DNA from: Pseudomonas sp. GCEP-101
GTDB lineage: Bacteria; Pseudomonadota; Gammaproteobacteria; Pseudomonadales; Pseudomonadaceae
DNA length: 64,000 nt
Reading direction: 5' to 3'
Assembly: GCF_025133575.1 (NCBI RefSeq)
Contig: NZ_CP104011.1
Span: 3,914,965-3,978,964 of the forward strand
A model generated the notes under the pieces. It worked only from the letters and a program-made list of their open reading frames with translations, made no database searches and was not told the origin of the DNA. This document shows positions 9,533-18,216 of this stretch, piece after piece (within the stretch, counting starts at the first letter, position 1; every line of letters begins with the position of its first letter). The position numbers and the translations under genes are program-made.

Positions 9533-9657
9533 GCCCTCTCCCTAACCCTCTCCCTGAAGGGAGAGGGGACCGTCCGGTGATATCGGGAAATGTGGAGCTC
9601 GCCGGACACTCCGAACAACTCCCTCTCCCTTCAGGGAGAGGGCGGGGGAGAGGGTAA
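9533..9657. repeat. CTCTCCCT inverted-pair element between kdpB and kdpC
   Basis: The left arm CCCTCTCCCTAACCCTCTCC with GAAGGGAGAGGGGA (9533-9570) and the right arm CCCTCTCCCTTCAGGGAGAG with GGCGGGGGAGAGGG (9620-9655) are reverse complements of each other around a spacer of about 50 bp. Each arm is also internally palindromic. The same module recurs at about ten other intergenic sites in this window. Here it sits inside an operon, so the kdp mRNA must carry a large double hairpin between kdpB and kdpC. Confidence 0.85.
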
Positions 9658-9694
9658 ACAGCCCCGCTCCGAACCCAACAGAGGAACACGAAAC

Positions 9695-10243
9695 ATGCTC
9701 AACCAACTCCGCCCCGCCATCGCCTCGCTGGTCCTGCTCAGCGCCATCACCGGCGTGCTCTATCCGCTGGCCGTCACCGGTATCGCCCAGGTGGCCTTCC
9801 ATGACCAGGCCAACGGCAGCCTGGTGCGCGACGATCAGGGTGTCGTGCGTGGCTCGGCATTGATCGCGCAGAAGTTCGACGGCGCCCAGTGGTTCCATCC
9901 GCGCCCCTCGGCCGGCGATTTCGCCACCGTCTCCAGCAGCGCGAGCAACCTCGCGCCCGGCAACCCGGCGCTGGCCGAACGCATCGCCAAGGACGCCGCC
10001 GCACAACAGGTCGGTGGGCAACCGGTGCCGCTGGCGCTGGTCACCACCTCCGGCAGTGGCCTCGACCCGCAGTTGCCGCCCGCTGCCGCGCTGTACCAGG
10101 TGCCGCGCATCGCCCTGGAACGCGGCGTGCCGGCGGCAAGCCTGGAGAAACTGGTGGAAGCCAACACCGAGCGCCCGCTGATCGGTCCCGCCGTGGTCAA
10201 CGTGCTGGCGCTGAACATGGCCCTGGCCAGCTTGCCTCGCTAG
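9695..10243 (+). CDS. kdpC: K(+)-transporting ATPase subunit KdpC
   Basis: The 182-residue subunit has one N-terminal membrane helix (about residues 8-30: [20 protein letters not shown]) followed by a periplasmic domain. Family motifs are [28 protein letters not shown] and [11 protein letters not shown]. KdpC assists complex assembly and ATP affinity. Start ATG 9695 is preceded by GAGGAACACGAAAC; the open frame extends upstream into the repeat but without family similarity. It lies between two repeat elements and upstream of kdpD. Confidence 0.96.
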   Translation: MLNQLRPAIASLVLLSAITGVLYPLAVTGIAQVAFHDQANGSLVRDDQGVVRGSALIAQKFDGAQWFHPRPSAGDFATVSSSASNLAPGNPALAERIAKDAAAQQVGGQPVPLALVTTSGSGLDPQLPPAAALYQVPRIALERGVPAASLEKLVEANTERPLIGPAVVNVLALNMALASLPR

Positions 10244-10313
10244 ACTCCAGCGCCAATACCGAAGCTGCCGCGGTATGAGGAAAAACGCCGGGCCGTCCAG
10301 GGGCAGAGGACGG

Positions 10314-10350
10314 CTCCCTCTCCCTTCAGGGAGAGGGTTGGGAGAGGGGG
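10314..10350. repeat. Single CTCTCCCT arm between kdpC and kdpD
   Basis: CCCTCTCCCTTCAGGGAGAG followed by GGTTGGGAGAGGGGG is one arm of the CTCTCCCT element without its inverted partner. It occupies the 164-bp gap between kdpC and kdpD. The remainder of that gap holds the kdpD leader, with GAGGATAACCCC before the ATG. Confidence 0.75.
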
Positions 10351-10407
10351 TTCGTGAACTCGCTCCCTCATTGAAACGAGCGCCCAACGCGCCCCGAGGA
10401 TAACCCC

Positions 10408-13065
10408 ATGACCGACCCCAACCGCGCCGACGCCCTGCTGGCCGACCTGCCCCCCATGGGCCGTGGCCGTCTCAAGGTCTTCCTCGGCGCCGCCCCGGGG
10501 GTCGGCAAGACCTACGCCATGCTGCTGGCCGCCCAGAGCCAGCTGCGCCAGGGCGTGAAGTTGCGTGTCGGCATCGTCGAGACCCACGGCCGCGCCGAGA
10601 CCGAAGCGCTGCTCGCCGGCCTGCCGCAGCAGGCGCTCAAGCGCTCGGTCTACCGCGGCATCACCCTGGAGGAAATGGACCTCGACGGCCTGCTGGGCGA
10701 CCCGCCGACGCTCGCGCTGGTGGACGAGCTCGCCCACAGCAACGCCCCCGGCAGCCGCCACGCCAAGCGCTGGCAGGACATCCAGGAACTGCTCTCGGCC
10801 GGCATCGACGTCTACACCACGGTCAATGTGCAGCATCTGGAAAGCCTCAACGACCAGGTGCGCGACATCACCGGCGTGCAGGTGCGCGAAACCGTGCCCG
10901 ACTGGGTGCTGCAGGAGGCCTACGAGCTGCTGCTGGTGGACCTGCCGCCGCGCGAGCTGCTGGAGCGCCTGCGCGAGGGCAAGGTCTACGTGCCCGAGCA
11001 GGCCCGCGCCGCCATCGACGCCTTCTTCAGCCAGACCAACCTGACCGCGCTGCGCGAGCTGGCCATGCAGACCGCCGCCGCGCGGGTGGACGCCGACCTT
11101 GCCCACCGCTACCGCCAGCAGGGCGGCGAGGCCCCCGCCGTGCGCGGGCGGCTGCTGGTCGGCGTGGACGGCGAACCCAACGCCGAGCGTCTGGTGCGCC
11201 ACGCCAGCCGTGTGGCCGAGCGCCGGCACCTGCCCTGGTCGCTGGTGCATGTGGACACCGGCGATGCGCGCAGCGAGGAGTCGCGCATGCAGTTGCAGAA
11301 CGCCCAGCAACTGGCCGAGCGCCTGGGCGGCGACGTGGTGGAGCTGCGCGGCGGCGAAGTCGCGCGTACCCTGGTCGAACACGCCAAGGAGCGCCGCGCC
11401 ACGCTGCTGCTGGTGGGCCGCTCGCGGCAACGCTGGCATCGCCGGCTGTTCGGCGGCGGCCTCGCGGCGCGCCTGCTGCGCCTGGGCGACGGGCTGGAAA
11501 TCAGCGTGCTCGACAGCGACGCCGACCTTGCGCCGCCGACCTCGCGACCGCCAACGCCCTGGCCCTGGGGCAACTACCTGCTCGCCGTGCTGGCCGCCGC
11601 CGGCGCCAGTGCCCTGGCCTGGGCCGTGGCCAGCGTGCTGGAGCTGCCGAACATCTCCCTGGTGTTCCTCGCCGCCGTGCTGCTGGTGGCGGTGCGCAGC
11701 AGCCTCGGCCCGGCGCTGGCCTGCGCGGTGGTGTCGTTCCTGGCCTACGACTTCCTGTTCATCCCGCCGCACTTCTCCTTCTCCATCCAGCGCGAAGAGG
11801 ACGTGCTGACCCTGCTGTTCTTCCTGCTCATGGCCGGCCTCACCGGTAACCTGGCGGCCCGCCAGCGCCGGCAGTTGCAGGCGCTGCGCGAGACGCAGGA
11901 AGAAACCAGCCAGATGCTCGACCTCTCGCGCAAGCTCACCGCCGCCACCGATCGCCAGGCGGTGATGGCCGCCGCGGCGCAGCAACTGGGCGGTTGGGAC
12001 GGGCTGGATATCTGCCTGCTCGGCCGCGTGCATGGCGAGTGGAAGGTGGAGGGCGGCCTGGATCGCGCGCTGGAGGACCAGGAGCGCGCCGCCGCCGACT
12101 GGGCCTGGCAGCACGACCAGCCCGCCGGCCTGGGCACCGGTACCCTGCCCGGCGGCCGCTGGTGGTGGTGGCCGCTGTCCGGCGAGGACGGCCCGCTGGC
12201 CTTGCTCGGCGTCAGCCCCCGCGACGGCCAGCCGCTGCCGGGTTCGCGGCGTCGCCTGCTCGCCGCCCTCGGCCAGCCGCTGGCGCAAGCCCTGGCCCGT
12301 GCGCGCCTGGCCGAGGACCTGGAGGCCGCGCGCCTGCACGGCGAAACCGAACAGCTGCGCAGCGCGCTGCTGGCGTCGGTCAGCCACGACCTGCGCACGC
12401 CGCTGACCTCCATGCGCGGCGCCATCGACAGCCTGCTGGCCCTGGGCGACGCGATTCCGCCGCCGGATCGCCGCGAGTTGCTGGAAAGCACCCGCGACGA
12501 AGCCGAGCGCCTGGATCGCTACATCCAGAACCTGCTGGACATGACCCGCCTCGGCCACGGCGGCCTGAAGCTGTCCCGCGACTGGGTAGCGCCGGGCGAC
12601 ATCGTCGGTAGCGCGCTCAACCGCCTGCGCGCGGTGGTCGCCCCGTATCGCGTGGAAACCCGCGTGCTGCCGGATCTGCCGCTGCTCTACGTGCATGCCG
12701 CGCTGATCGAACAGGCGCTGGTCAATGTGCTGGAAAACGCCGCGCGCTTCTCTCCGCCGCAAGGTCGCCTGCGGGTAGCGGTGGAGTCGGGCGAGGGCGA
12801 GCTGCGTTTCTCGGTCAGCGATGAAGGCCCCGGCATTCCGCCGGCTGAGCGCGAGAAGATCTTCGACATGTTCTACACCGCCGCCCGCGGCGACCGGGGC
12901 GGGCAGGGCACCGGCCTGGGCCTGGCGATCTGCCAGGGCATGGTCGGCGCCCACGGCGGGCGGATCACCGTGGAGGACGGCATCGACGGCCGCGGCACGA
13001 CCCTCGTGCTGCACTTGCCGCTCCAGCAGCAGCCGGACCTGGAGCAGCTTGATGCCGCTGTCTGA
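10408..13065 (+). CDS. kdpD: Osmosensitive K(+) channel sensor histidine kinase KdpD
   Basis: The 885-residue sensor has an N-terminal KdpD domain with Walker A GAAPGVGKT (27-35), then a universal-stress-like domain (about 245-370). Four closely spaced transmembrane helices (about 388-490, DUF4118) are followed by a GAF-like segment. HisKA carries phospho-acceptor His660 in SVSHDLRTPLTS, and HATPase_c has NVLENAARFSPP, DEGPGIPP and GTGLGLAIC. It senses K+ limitation and phosphorylates KdpE. Length and domain order match the family. The 3' end overlaps the proposed kdpE start. Confidence 0.96.
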   Translation: MTDPNRADALLADLPPMGRGRLKVFLGAAPGVGKTYAMLLAAQSQLRQGVKLRVGIVETHGRAETEALLAGLPQQALKRSVYRGITLEEMDLDGLLGDPPTLALVDELAHSNAPGSRHAKRWQDIQELLSAGIDVYTTVNVQHLESLNDQVRDITGVQVRETVPDWVLQEAYELLLVDLPPRELLERLREGKVYVPEQARAAIDAFFSQTNLTALRELAMQTAAARVDADLAHRYRQQGGEAPAVRGRLLVGVDGEPNAERLVRHASRVAERRHLPWSLVHVDTGDARSEESRMQLQNAQQLAERLGGDVVELRGGEVARTLVEHAKERRATLLLVGRSRQRWHRRLFGGGLAARLLRLGDGLEISVLDSDADLAPPTSRPPTPWPWGNYLLAVLAAAGASALAWAVASVLELPNISLVFLAAVLLVAVRSSLGPALACAVVSFLAYDFLFIPPHFSFSIQREEDVLTLLFFLLMAGLTGNLAARQRRQLQALRETQEETSQMLDLSRKLTAATDRQAVMAAAAQQLGGWDGLDICLLGRVHGEWKVEGGLDRALEDQERAAADWAWQHDQPAGLGTGTLPGGRWWWWPLSGEDGPLALLGVSPRDGQPLPGSRRRLLAALGQPLAQALARARLAEDLEAARLHGETEQLRSALLASVSHDLRTPLTSMRGAIDSLLALGDAIPPPDRRELLESTRDEAERLDRYIQNLLDMTRLGHGGLKLSRDWVAPGDIVGSALNRLRAVVAPYRVETRVLPDLPLLYVHAALIEQALVNVLENAARFSPPQGRLRVAVESGEGELRFSVSDEGPGIPPAEREKIFDMFYTAARGDRGGQGTGLGLAICQGMVGAHGGRITVEDGIDGRGTTLVLHLPLQQQPDLEQLDAAV

Positions 13066-13798
13066 AAGGCTCAAGCTGGACGCCCCCAGCCAGCCCGTAC
13101 TGCCGATGAACGCCAGCGCCGCCACCATTCTGGTCGTCGACGACGAACCGCAGATCCGCAAGTTCCTCCGCATCAGCCTCAGCGCCGGCGGCTACAAGGT
13201 GCTCGAAGCGGGCACCGGCGAAGAAGGCCTGGCCCAGGCGGCGCTGGGCCGCCCGGACCTGGTGGTGCTCGACCTCGGCCTGCCGGACAAGGACGGCCAG
13301 GACGTGCTGCGCGAACTGCGCGAGTGGTCGCAGGTGCCGGTGCTGGTGCTCTCGGTGCGCGCCAGCGAGAGCGAGAAGGTGCTGGCGCTGGACAGCGGCG
13401 CCAACGACTACGTGACCAAGCCTTTCGGCATCCAGGAGTTCCTCGCGCGCATCCGTGTGTTGCTGCGCCAGGGCGCCAGTGGCGAGACGCAGGAGGCGGT
13501 GGTCGCGGTGGGGCCGCTCAGCGTGGATTTCTCCTACCGCCGCGTGCTGCTCGACGGCGAGGAAGTCTCGCTGACGCGCAAGGAATACGCGGTGCTCTCG
13601 ACCCTCGCGCGGCATGTCGGCCGGGTGGTCACCCAGCAGCAGTTGCTCAAGGACATCTGGGGGCCGACGCATACCGAGGACACCCACTACCTGCGGGTGG
13701 TGGTCGGGCACCTGCGGCAGAAGCTCGCGGACGATCCGGCGACGCCGCGGTTCATCGTCACCGAGGCTGGCGTCGGGTACCGCCTGCGCGAAGGCTGA
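13052..13798 (+). CDS. kdpE: KDP operon response regulator KdpE
   Basis: This OmpR-family regulator has 248 residues from this start. The receiver contains VVDDEPQIRKFL, phospho-acceptor Asp74 in VVLDLGLPDKDG and Lys in NDYVTKPFGIQEFLARI. The DNA-binding winged helix ends in RHVGRVVTQQQLL, HYLRVVVGHLRQKL and TEAGVGYRL. ATG 13052 overlaps kdpD by 14 bp and has a well-placed GGAG at 13041-13044. An internal ATG at 13106 (MNASAATILVVDDE) gives a length closer to other KdpE proteins but has a poor ribosome-binding site. It activates kdpFABC; candidate sites lie upstream of kdpF. Confidence 0.93.
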   Translation: MPLSERLKLDAPSQPVLPMNASAATILVVDDEPQIRKFLRISLSAGGYKVLEAGTGEEGLAQAALGRPDLVVLDLGLPDKDGQDVLRELREWSQVPVLVLSVRASESEKVLALDSGANDYVTKPFGIQEFLARIRVLLRQGASGETQEAVVAVGPLSVDFSYRRVLLDGEEVSLTRKEYAVLSTLARHVGRVVTQQQLLKDIWGPTHTEDTHYLRVVVGHLRQKLADDPATPRFIVTEAGVGYRLREG

Positions 13799-13820
13799 GC
13801 GCACGGGGCCACTTCGGCGC

Positions 13821-14046
13821 GCGTAGGGCCCATAACCCGGAACGGGTTATCCTTCGATGCCGCCGTGGCGGATAACGCTGGCGCGTTATGCGTCCTACGA
13901 AACTGGCGACAGGCCCTGTTTAGCGGGATGGTCGTGCAGGTTGGCTGCATGGTTCCGCTTTGTGCTGGACGGTTCCCTTTCCCGCTTGCGGGAGAGGGTT
14001 AGGGTAAGGGGCTTTTGATCTCGTAGGAGCGGAGCTTCTACGCGAT
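13821..14046. repeat. REP-like composite, single CTCTCCCT arm and truncated REP
   Basis: Positions 13821-13899 hold a composite palindrome: GCGTAGGGCCCATAACCCGG with AACGGGTTATCC, then GGATAACGCTGGCGCGTTAT and GCGTCCTACG. Positions 13970-14011 are a degenerate CTCTCCCT arm. Positions 14031-14046 are a truncated REP (GTAGGAGCGGAGCTTCTACG). They open an 850-bp gene-free region downstream of kdpE. Confidence 0.7.
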
Positions 14047-14062
14047 GGCCTTGCTTGTGCTT

Positions 14063-14416
14063 TGGGTGTTTCTGCGCCACACCGGCGTGCGCGCGGATTC
14101 CCTGTTTCGCCCCCTCGGGCGACCTACTTTGGCAAACGACGGATGGCCGCCCCACCCAAAGTAGGCAAAGGTCTTGCCCCGGACATCCGGTTTTTCGCTT
14201 GGGCGAAAAATACCCTCCTTGAAGCGCAGTTTCAGGGGCACGAACTAGGCGTCCCCCTCGACGGGCCATCCCTGGCCCGACAGCGCTCTCGCGACATCCA
14301 TGTCGCTCAACCCCTGAAACTCCGCTTCCACTCGGCCTCCTGAACGGGGCCGTTCGGAGTGCGCGGATGTTTCTCTGGAATCCTCAAGAGCCCAAGCCAG
14401 ATCGATGCGCACGCTT
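14063..14416 (+). repeat. Long structured intergenic repeat, copy 1
   Basis: About 350 bp is homologous to 45771-46098 and, for its first 60 bp, to the minus strand of 52383-52443. Hairpins visible in order: TCGCCC/GGGCGA (14107-14122), CCTACTTTGG/CCAAAGTAGG (14123-14165), CCGG/CCGG (14179-14190), TTTTTCGC/GCGAAAAA (14191-14210), and an outer stem GTTTCAGGGG/CCCCTGAAAC (14229-14320). The outer stem encloses CGGGCCA/TGGCCCG (14262-14279) and GCGACAT/ATGTCGC (14291-14306). It ends exactly at a REP hairpin. A 17-bp insert (14244-14260) interrupts one stem. No convincing reading frame was found. Whether it acts as RNA or DNA is unknown. Confidence 0.8.
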
Positions 14417-14417
14417 T

Positions 14418-14619
14418 TGTAGGAGCGGACCTTGTCCGCGAATCGCCTGCAGGCGATGTTCGACGGAATATCCCAGCAACTGCTATGTCCGCCGCGATGG
14501 ATTTCGCGGACAAGGTCCGCTCCTACAGATGGGCGCTGCAGCCTCTTCGTAGGAGCGAGCTTGCTCGCGAACCGCATGGCACTGCTGTTCCCCTGTAGGA
14601 GCGGGCCATGCCCGCGATT
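14418..14619. repeat. Four REP hairpins in alternating orientation
   Basis: REP units at 14418-14442 (GTAGGAGCGGACCTTGTCCG), 14501-14527 (inverted), 14549-14572 (GTAGGAGCGAGCTTGCTCGC) and 14594-14619 (GTAGGAGCGGGCCATGCCCG). Three sequence classes occur together: GAGC, GGAC and GGGC stems. They fill the space before the 3' end of the patatin-like gene. Confidence 0.85.
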
Positions 14620-14651
14620 GCGCGCACCGCGCGCACCCGGGGCCAGCTTAT

Positions 14652-15689
14652 TCAGTACGGATTTTCCGCCTCATACCGATCCAGCGTATCGCTGGCGATC
14701 TGCCGGCCGAGGGCGATGAGCTCTGGGGCCTTGTAGAACTCGAAGAAGCGACACACCCGCTTGGGCACGTTGATCAGGATGTCGGGCGGGTAGCCGGCGA
14801 TCTTGTACTGCGCCAGCGACGTCTGCATCACCTCGAAGCTCTGGTTCACCAGCTCCAGCAGCGAAGCCGGGCTGCTGCTGTCGATCACCTGGCTGCCGGT
14901 GGCCGAGCGCGGCGAGCCCTTGGCCAGCGGGGCGGCGGCGGGTTGCTGCATTTCCGGTTCGGCGGGTTCCTCCGAGGCAGCCGGCATCGGGTGGAGCAGG
15001 GCGTCGGCGATCAACTCGGGTGGCGGCTCGACTTCGCCGCGGCGGAAGAAGCTCAGCTTGTTCGACAACCCCGAGATCACCGAATCGAAACGGCCCTTGA
15101 GCGCCGCCGGGCGCTCGATCACCGGCAGGGAATACTGGCGCTGGTTGGTGGCGTTGAGGTTGACCGCGACGATCAGGTCGGCGTGGGTCGAGACCACCGG
15201 GACAATCGGCAGCGGGTTGAGCAGGCCGCCGTCCACCAGCATGCGGGTGCCCTGCATGACCGGGGTGAACAGGCTGGGGATCGCCGCCGAGGCGCGCATG
15301 GCCTGGTGCAGGCAGCCTTCCTGGAACCAGATCTCCTGCTGGTTGGTCAGGTCGGTGGCCACGGCGGTGTAGGGAATCGGCAGCTGCTCGATGTCGATCT
15401 CGCCGAGAATTTCGTGGATCTTGCCGAATACCCGCTCACCACGGATGGCGCCGAGGCGGAAGCTGACGTCGAGCAGGCGCAGCACGTCGAGGTAGTCCAG
15501 GCTCTCCACCCAGTCGCGGTATTCGCCCAGCTTGCCGGCGGCGTAGATGCCGCCGATCACCGCGCCCATGGAGCAGCCGGCGATGCACACCACTTCATAG
15601 CCGCGCCGTTCGATCTCCTCGATCACTCCGATATGCGCATAACCGCGCGCGCCGCCGGAACCGAGTACCAGCGCGATCTGTTTTGACAT
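14652..15689 (-). CDS. Patatin-like phospholipase/serine hydrolase, RssA/NTE type
   Basis: The 345-residue protein has the complete patatin catalytic set: oxyanion-hole GSGGARG (10-16), nucleophile Ser40 in GCSMG, and catalytic Asp153 in [10 protein letters not shown]. The C-terminal extension of about 100 residues contains an Ala/Glu/Pro-rich linker and a terminal helical region. It most resembles bacterial RssA/NTE-family cytoplasmic hydrolases, whose lipid substrates are rarely known. There is no signal peptide, so a secreted ExoU-like toxin is unlikely. Start ATG 15689 is divergent from selD, 108 bp away. Confidence 0.88.
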   Translation of the reverse strand: MSKQIALVLGSGGARGYAHIGVIEEIERRGYEVVCIAGCSMGAVIGGIYAAGKLGEYRDWVESLDYLDVLRLLDVSFRLGAIRGERVFGKIHEILGEIDIEQLPIPYTAVATDLTNQQEIWFQEGCLHQAMRASAAIPSLFTPVMQGTRMLVDGGLLNPLPIVPVVSTHADLIVAVNLNATNQRQYSLPVIERPAALKGRFDSVISGLSNKLSFFRRGEVEPPPELIADALLHPMPAASEEPAEPEMQQPAAAPLAKGSPRSATGSQVIDSSSPASLLELVNQSFEVMQTSLAQYKIAGYPPDILINVPKRVCRFFEFYKAPELIALGRQIASDTLDRYEAENPY

Positions 15690-15797
15690 GGGGCAACTCC
15701 GCGTGACGAACCCTGCGACGATACGCCGGGGGCAGCGGTCGCGCCAAGCCGGGCTTTGCTAGAATCGCCGTTTGATTTCCCTGCCCGGAGCCTCCCG

Positions 15798-16832
15798 ATG
15801 AGCGAACCGATCCGCCTGACCCAGTACAGCCATGGTGCCGGCTGTGGTTGCAAGATTTCCCCCAAGGTCCTGGAGGTGATCCTCGCCGGCAGCGGTGCGC
15901 AGAATCTCGACCCCAGGCTGTGGGTCGGCAACGCCTCGCGCGATGACGCGGCGGTCTATGAAATCGACGCCGAGCGTGGCGTGGTGTCCACCACCGATTT
16001 CTTCATGCCGATCGTCGACGATCCCTTCGACTTCGGCCGTATTGCCGCCACCAACGCCATCAGCGATATCTACGCCATGGGCGGCGACCCGCTGATGGCC
16101 ATCGCCATCCTCGGCTGGCCGGTGAACGTGCTGGCGCCGGAAATCGCCCGCGAGGTGATCGCTGGCGGCCGCAAGGTCTGCGACGAAGCCGGCATTCCGC
16201 TTGCCGGCGGGCACTCCATCGACGCCCCCGAGCCGATCTTCGGCCTGGCGGTCACCGGGTTGGTGGAGAAGCGCTTCATGAAGCGCAACGACACCGCCAC
16301 CGTCGGCTGCAAGCTGTACCTGACCAAGCCGCTGGGCATCGGCATCCTCACCACGGCCGAGAAGAAGGCCAAGCTGCGCGCCGAAGACGTGGGCGTCGCC
16401 CGCGACTGGATGTGCACCCTGAACAAGCCCGGCGCGCGCTTCGGCAAGCTCGACGCGGTGAAGGCGATGACCGATGTCACCGGCTTCGGCCTGCTCGGCC
16501 ACCTGGTGGAAATGGCCGATGGCAGCGGGCTGACCGCGCGCATCCGCTACGACGCCGTGCCGCGCCTGGGCAGCGTCGAGTACTACCTGGAAGCCGGCTG
16601 CGTGCCGGGCGGCACCCTGCGCAACTTCGACAGCTACGGCGAGCGCATCGCGCCGCTGCCCGAATTGCACAAGCTGCTGCTGTGCGACCCGGAGACCAGC
16701 GGCGGCCTGCTGGTGGCGGTGGAACCCGCGGGCGAGGCGCAGTTCCTCGCCACGGCCAAGGAACTGGGGATGGACCTGGCGCCCATCGGCGAACTGGTCG
16801 AGCGACAGAGTCGCGCGGTCGAGGTGATGTGA
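15798..16832 (+). CDS. selD: Selenide, water dikinase
   Basis: The 344-residue enzyme converts selenide and ATP to selenophosphate, the selenium donor for selenocysteine and 2-selenouridine. The catalytic N-terminal motif HGAGCGCK carries Cys17 and Lys20, here ordinary Cys rather than Sec. Further family blocks are [42 protein letters not shown] and [12 protein letters not shown] 15798 is used because CGGAG precedes it and similarity begins at [13 protein letters not shown]; an upstream ATG in frame has no support. A TAGAAT -10-like hexamer lies at 15760-15765. The stop codon overlaps the mnmH start. Confidence 0.97.
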   Translation: MSEPIRLTQYSHGAGCGCKISPKVLEVILAGSGAQNLDPRLWVGNASRDDAAVYEIDAERGVVSTTDFFMPIVDDPFDFGRIAATNAISDIYAMGGDPLMAIAILGWPVNVLAPEIAREVIAGGRKVCDEAGIPLAGGHSIDAPEPIFGLAVTGLVEKRFMKRNDTATVGCKLYLTKPLGIGILTTAEKKAKLRAEDVGVARDWMCTLNKPGARFGKLDAVKAMTDVTGFGLLGHLVEMADGSGLTARIRYDAVPRLGSVEYYLEAGCVPGGTLRNFDSYGERIAPLPELHKLLLCDPETSGGLLVAVEPAGEAQFLATAKELGMDLAPIGELVERQSRAVEVM

Positions 16833-17932
16833 TGCGCGACAACACCCGCCACTACCGCGAGCTGTTCCTCGGCGACGTGAAGATGATGGACGTGCGCGCC
16901 CCGGTCGAATTCCACAAGGGCGCGTTCCCCCATGTGACCAACCTGCCGCTGATGAACGACATCGAGCGGCAGAAGGTCGGCACCTGCTACAAGCAGAACG
17001 GCCAGCAGGCGGCCATCGCCCTGGGCCACGAGCTGGTCATGGGCAAGCTCAAGGCCGCCCGCATCGAGGCCTGGGCGAACTTCGCCAGGGCCAATCCGGA
17101 GGGCTACCTGTACTGCTTCCGCGGCGGGCTGCGTTCGCAGATCACCCAGCAGTGGCTCAAGAGCGAGGCCGGCATCGAGTACCCTCGCGTGGTCGGCGGT
17201 TACAAGGCGATGCGTGGCTTCCTCTTCGACACCACCCGCGCCGCCGTCGAGGAGTGCCAGTTCGTGCTGGTGGGGGGCCTGACCGGCACCGGCAAGACCG
17301 AGGTCATCGCCCAGCTTTCCAACAGCCTGGACCTGGAAGGCCACGCCAATCATCGCGGCTCCGCCTTCGGCCGTCGCGCCACGCCGCAGCCGGCGCAGAT
17401 CGATTTCGAGAACCGCCTGGCCATCGACATCCTGAAGAAGCGCCATGCCGGCATGGAGCAGTTCGTGCTGGAGGACGAGGGCCGCATCGTCGGCAGTTGC
17501 TCGGTGCCGCTGGAGCTGTACCAGGGCATGCAGCACTACCCGCTGGTGTGGCTGGAAGACAGCTTCGAGCAGCGCGTGGAGCGCATCCTCAAGGACTACG
17601 TGGTGAACCTGTGCGCCGACCACGTGCAGGTGGTGGGCGAAGAGGGCGGCTTCGACGCCTTTGCCACGTACCTGCGCAAGAGCCTGTCCGGCATCGTCAA
17701 GCGCCTGGGCGGGGAGCGCTACCAGCGCCTGGCGGCGATCATGGATGCGGCCCTGGACGAGCAGAAGCGCAGCGGCGCGGTGGATCTGCACCGCGGCTGG
17801 ATCGAGGGCCTGCTGGGCGAGTACTACGACCCGATGTACGCCTTCCAGCGCGAAAGCAAGGGCGAGCGCGTGGAGTTCCGCGGTACCCAGGACGAGGTGG
17901 TGGAGTACCTGCGGTTCCGCGCGGAGCGGTGA
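16832..17932 (+). CDS. mnmH: tRNA 2-selenouridine synthase
   Basis: The 366-residue enzyme (also called SelU/YbbB) exchanges sulfur for selenium at the wobble uridine of Lys, Glu and Gln tRNAs, using selenophosphate and geranylated intermediates. The N-terminal rhodanese domain has active Cys95 in [12 protein letters not shown]; the C-terminal P-loop domain has GGLTGTGKT (148-156). The start overlaps the selD stop (TGATG), so the two are translationally coupled and functionally paired. Nothing unusual was found in its catalytic residues. Confidence 0.96.
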   Translation: MRDNTRHYRELFLGDVKMMDVRAPVEFHKGAFPHVTNLPLMNDIERQKVGTCYKQNGQQAAIALGHELVMGKLKAARIEAWANFARANPEGYLYCFRGGLRSQITQQWLKSEAGIEYPRVVGGYKAMRGFLFDTTRAAVEECQFVLVGGLTGTGKTEVIAQLSNSLDLEGHANHRGSAFGRRATPQPAQIDFENRLAIDILKKRHAGMEQFVLEDEGRIVGSCSVPLELYQGMQHYPLVWLEDSFEQRVERILKDYVVNLCADHVQVVGEEGGFDAFATYLRKSLSGIVKRLGGERYQRLAAIMDAALDEQKRSGAVDLHRGWIEGLLGEYYDPMYAFQRESKGERVEFRGTQDEVVEYLRFRAER

Positions 17933-17956
17933 TCGAATCCGCCGTGGCGGCGGGCC

Positions 17957-18185
17957 AATCGCGGACGGAGTCCGCTCCTACGCACGTGTCTGAAAATCCG
18001 TGCGTGTATTTCCCTCTCCCTAACCCTCTCCCTGAAGGGAGAGGGGACTGATCGGTGCAGGAGGCATCCACAGCGTCAGCCGGCACGGACAACTCCCTCT
18101 CCCTTCGGAGCGGGGCGCGTAGCCAGGGCGGGGGAGAGGGCAGGCCCCGCACTCTATTCACGTAGGAGCGGACTCCGTCCGCGAT
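17957..18185. repeat. REP / CTCTCCCT inverted pair / REP cluster
   Basis: REP hairpin at 17957-17982 (ATCGCGGACGGAGTCCGCTC), a CTCTCCCT inverted pair with arms at 18011-18049 and 18094-18142, and an outward REP at 18161-18185. The right arm is the variant in which GGAGCGGGGCGCGTAGCC replaces the normal centre. No gene is visible between mnmH and the GFA gene. Confidence 0.85.
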
Positions 18186-18216
18186 GTCTTCCAGCCGGCA
18201 GCGCGCTGGCGGGTGC

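Noticed and set aside
10240..13173. Open frame of 977 codons on the strand opposite kdpD
   Set aside because: It is a GC-driven shadow: no recognisable domain, low-complexity His/Gln/Arg/Ala composition, and it fully overlaps the well-conserved kdpD.
14038..14343. Short open frames inside the long repeat on both strands
   Set aside because: Similar frames in copy 2 differ in reading frame because of indels and hairpin changes, so base pairing rather than protein coding is conserved.
14652..15689. ExoU-like secreted phospholipase toxin
   Set aside because: It has patatin motifs but no secretion signal, chaperone gene or toxin domain, and matches the housekeeping RssA/NTE length.
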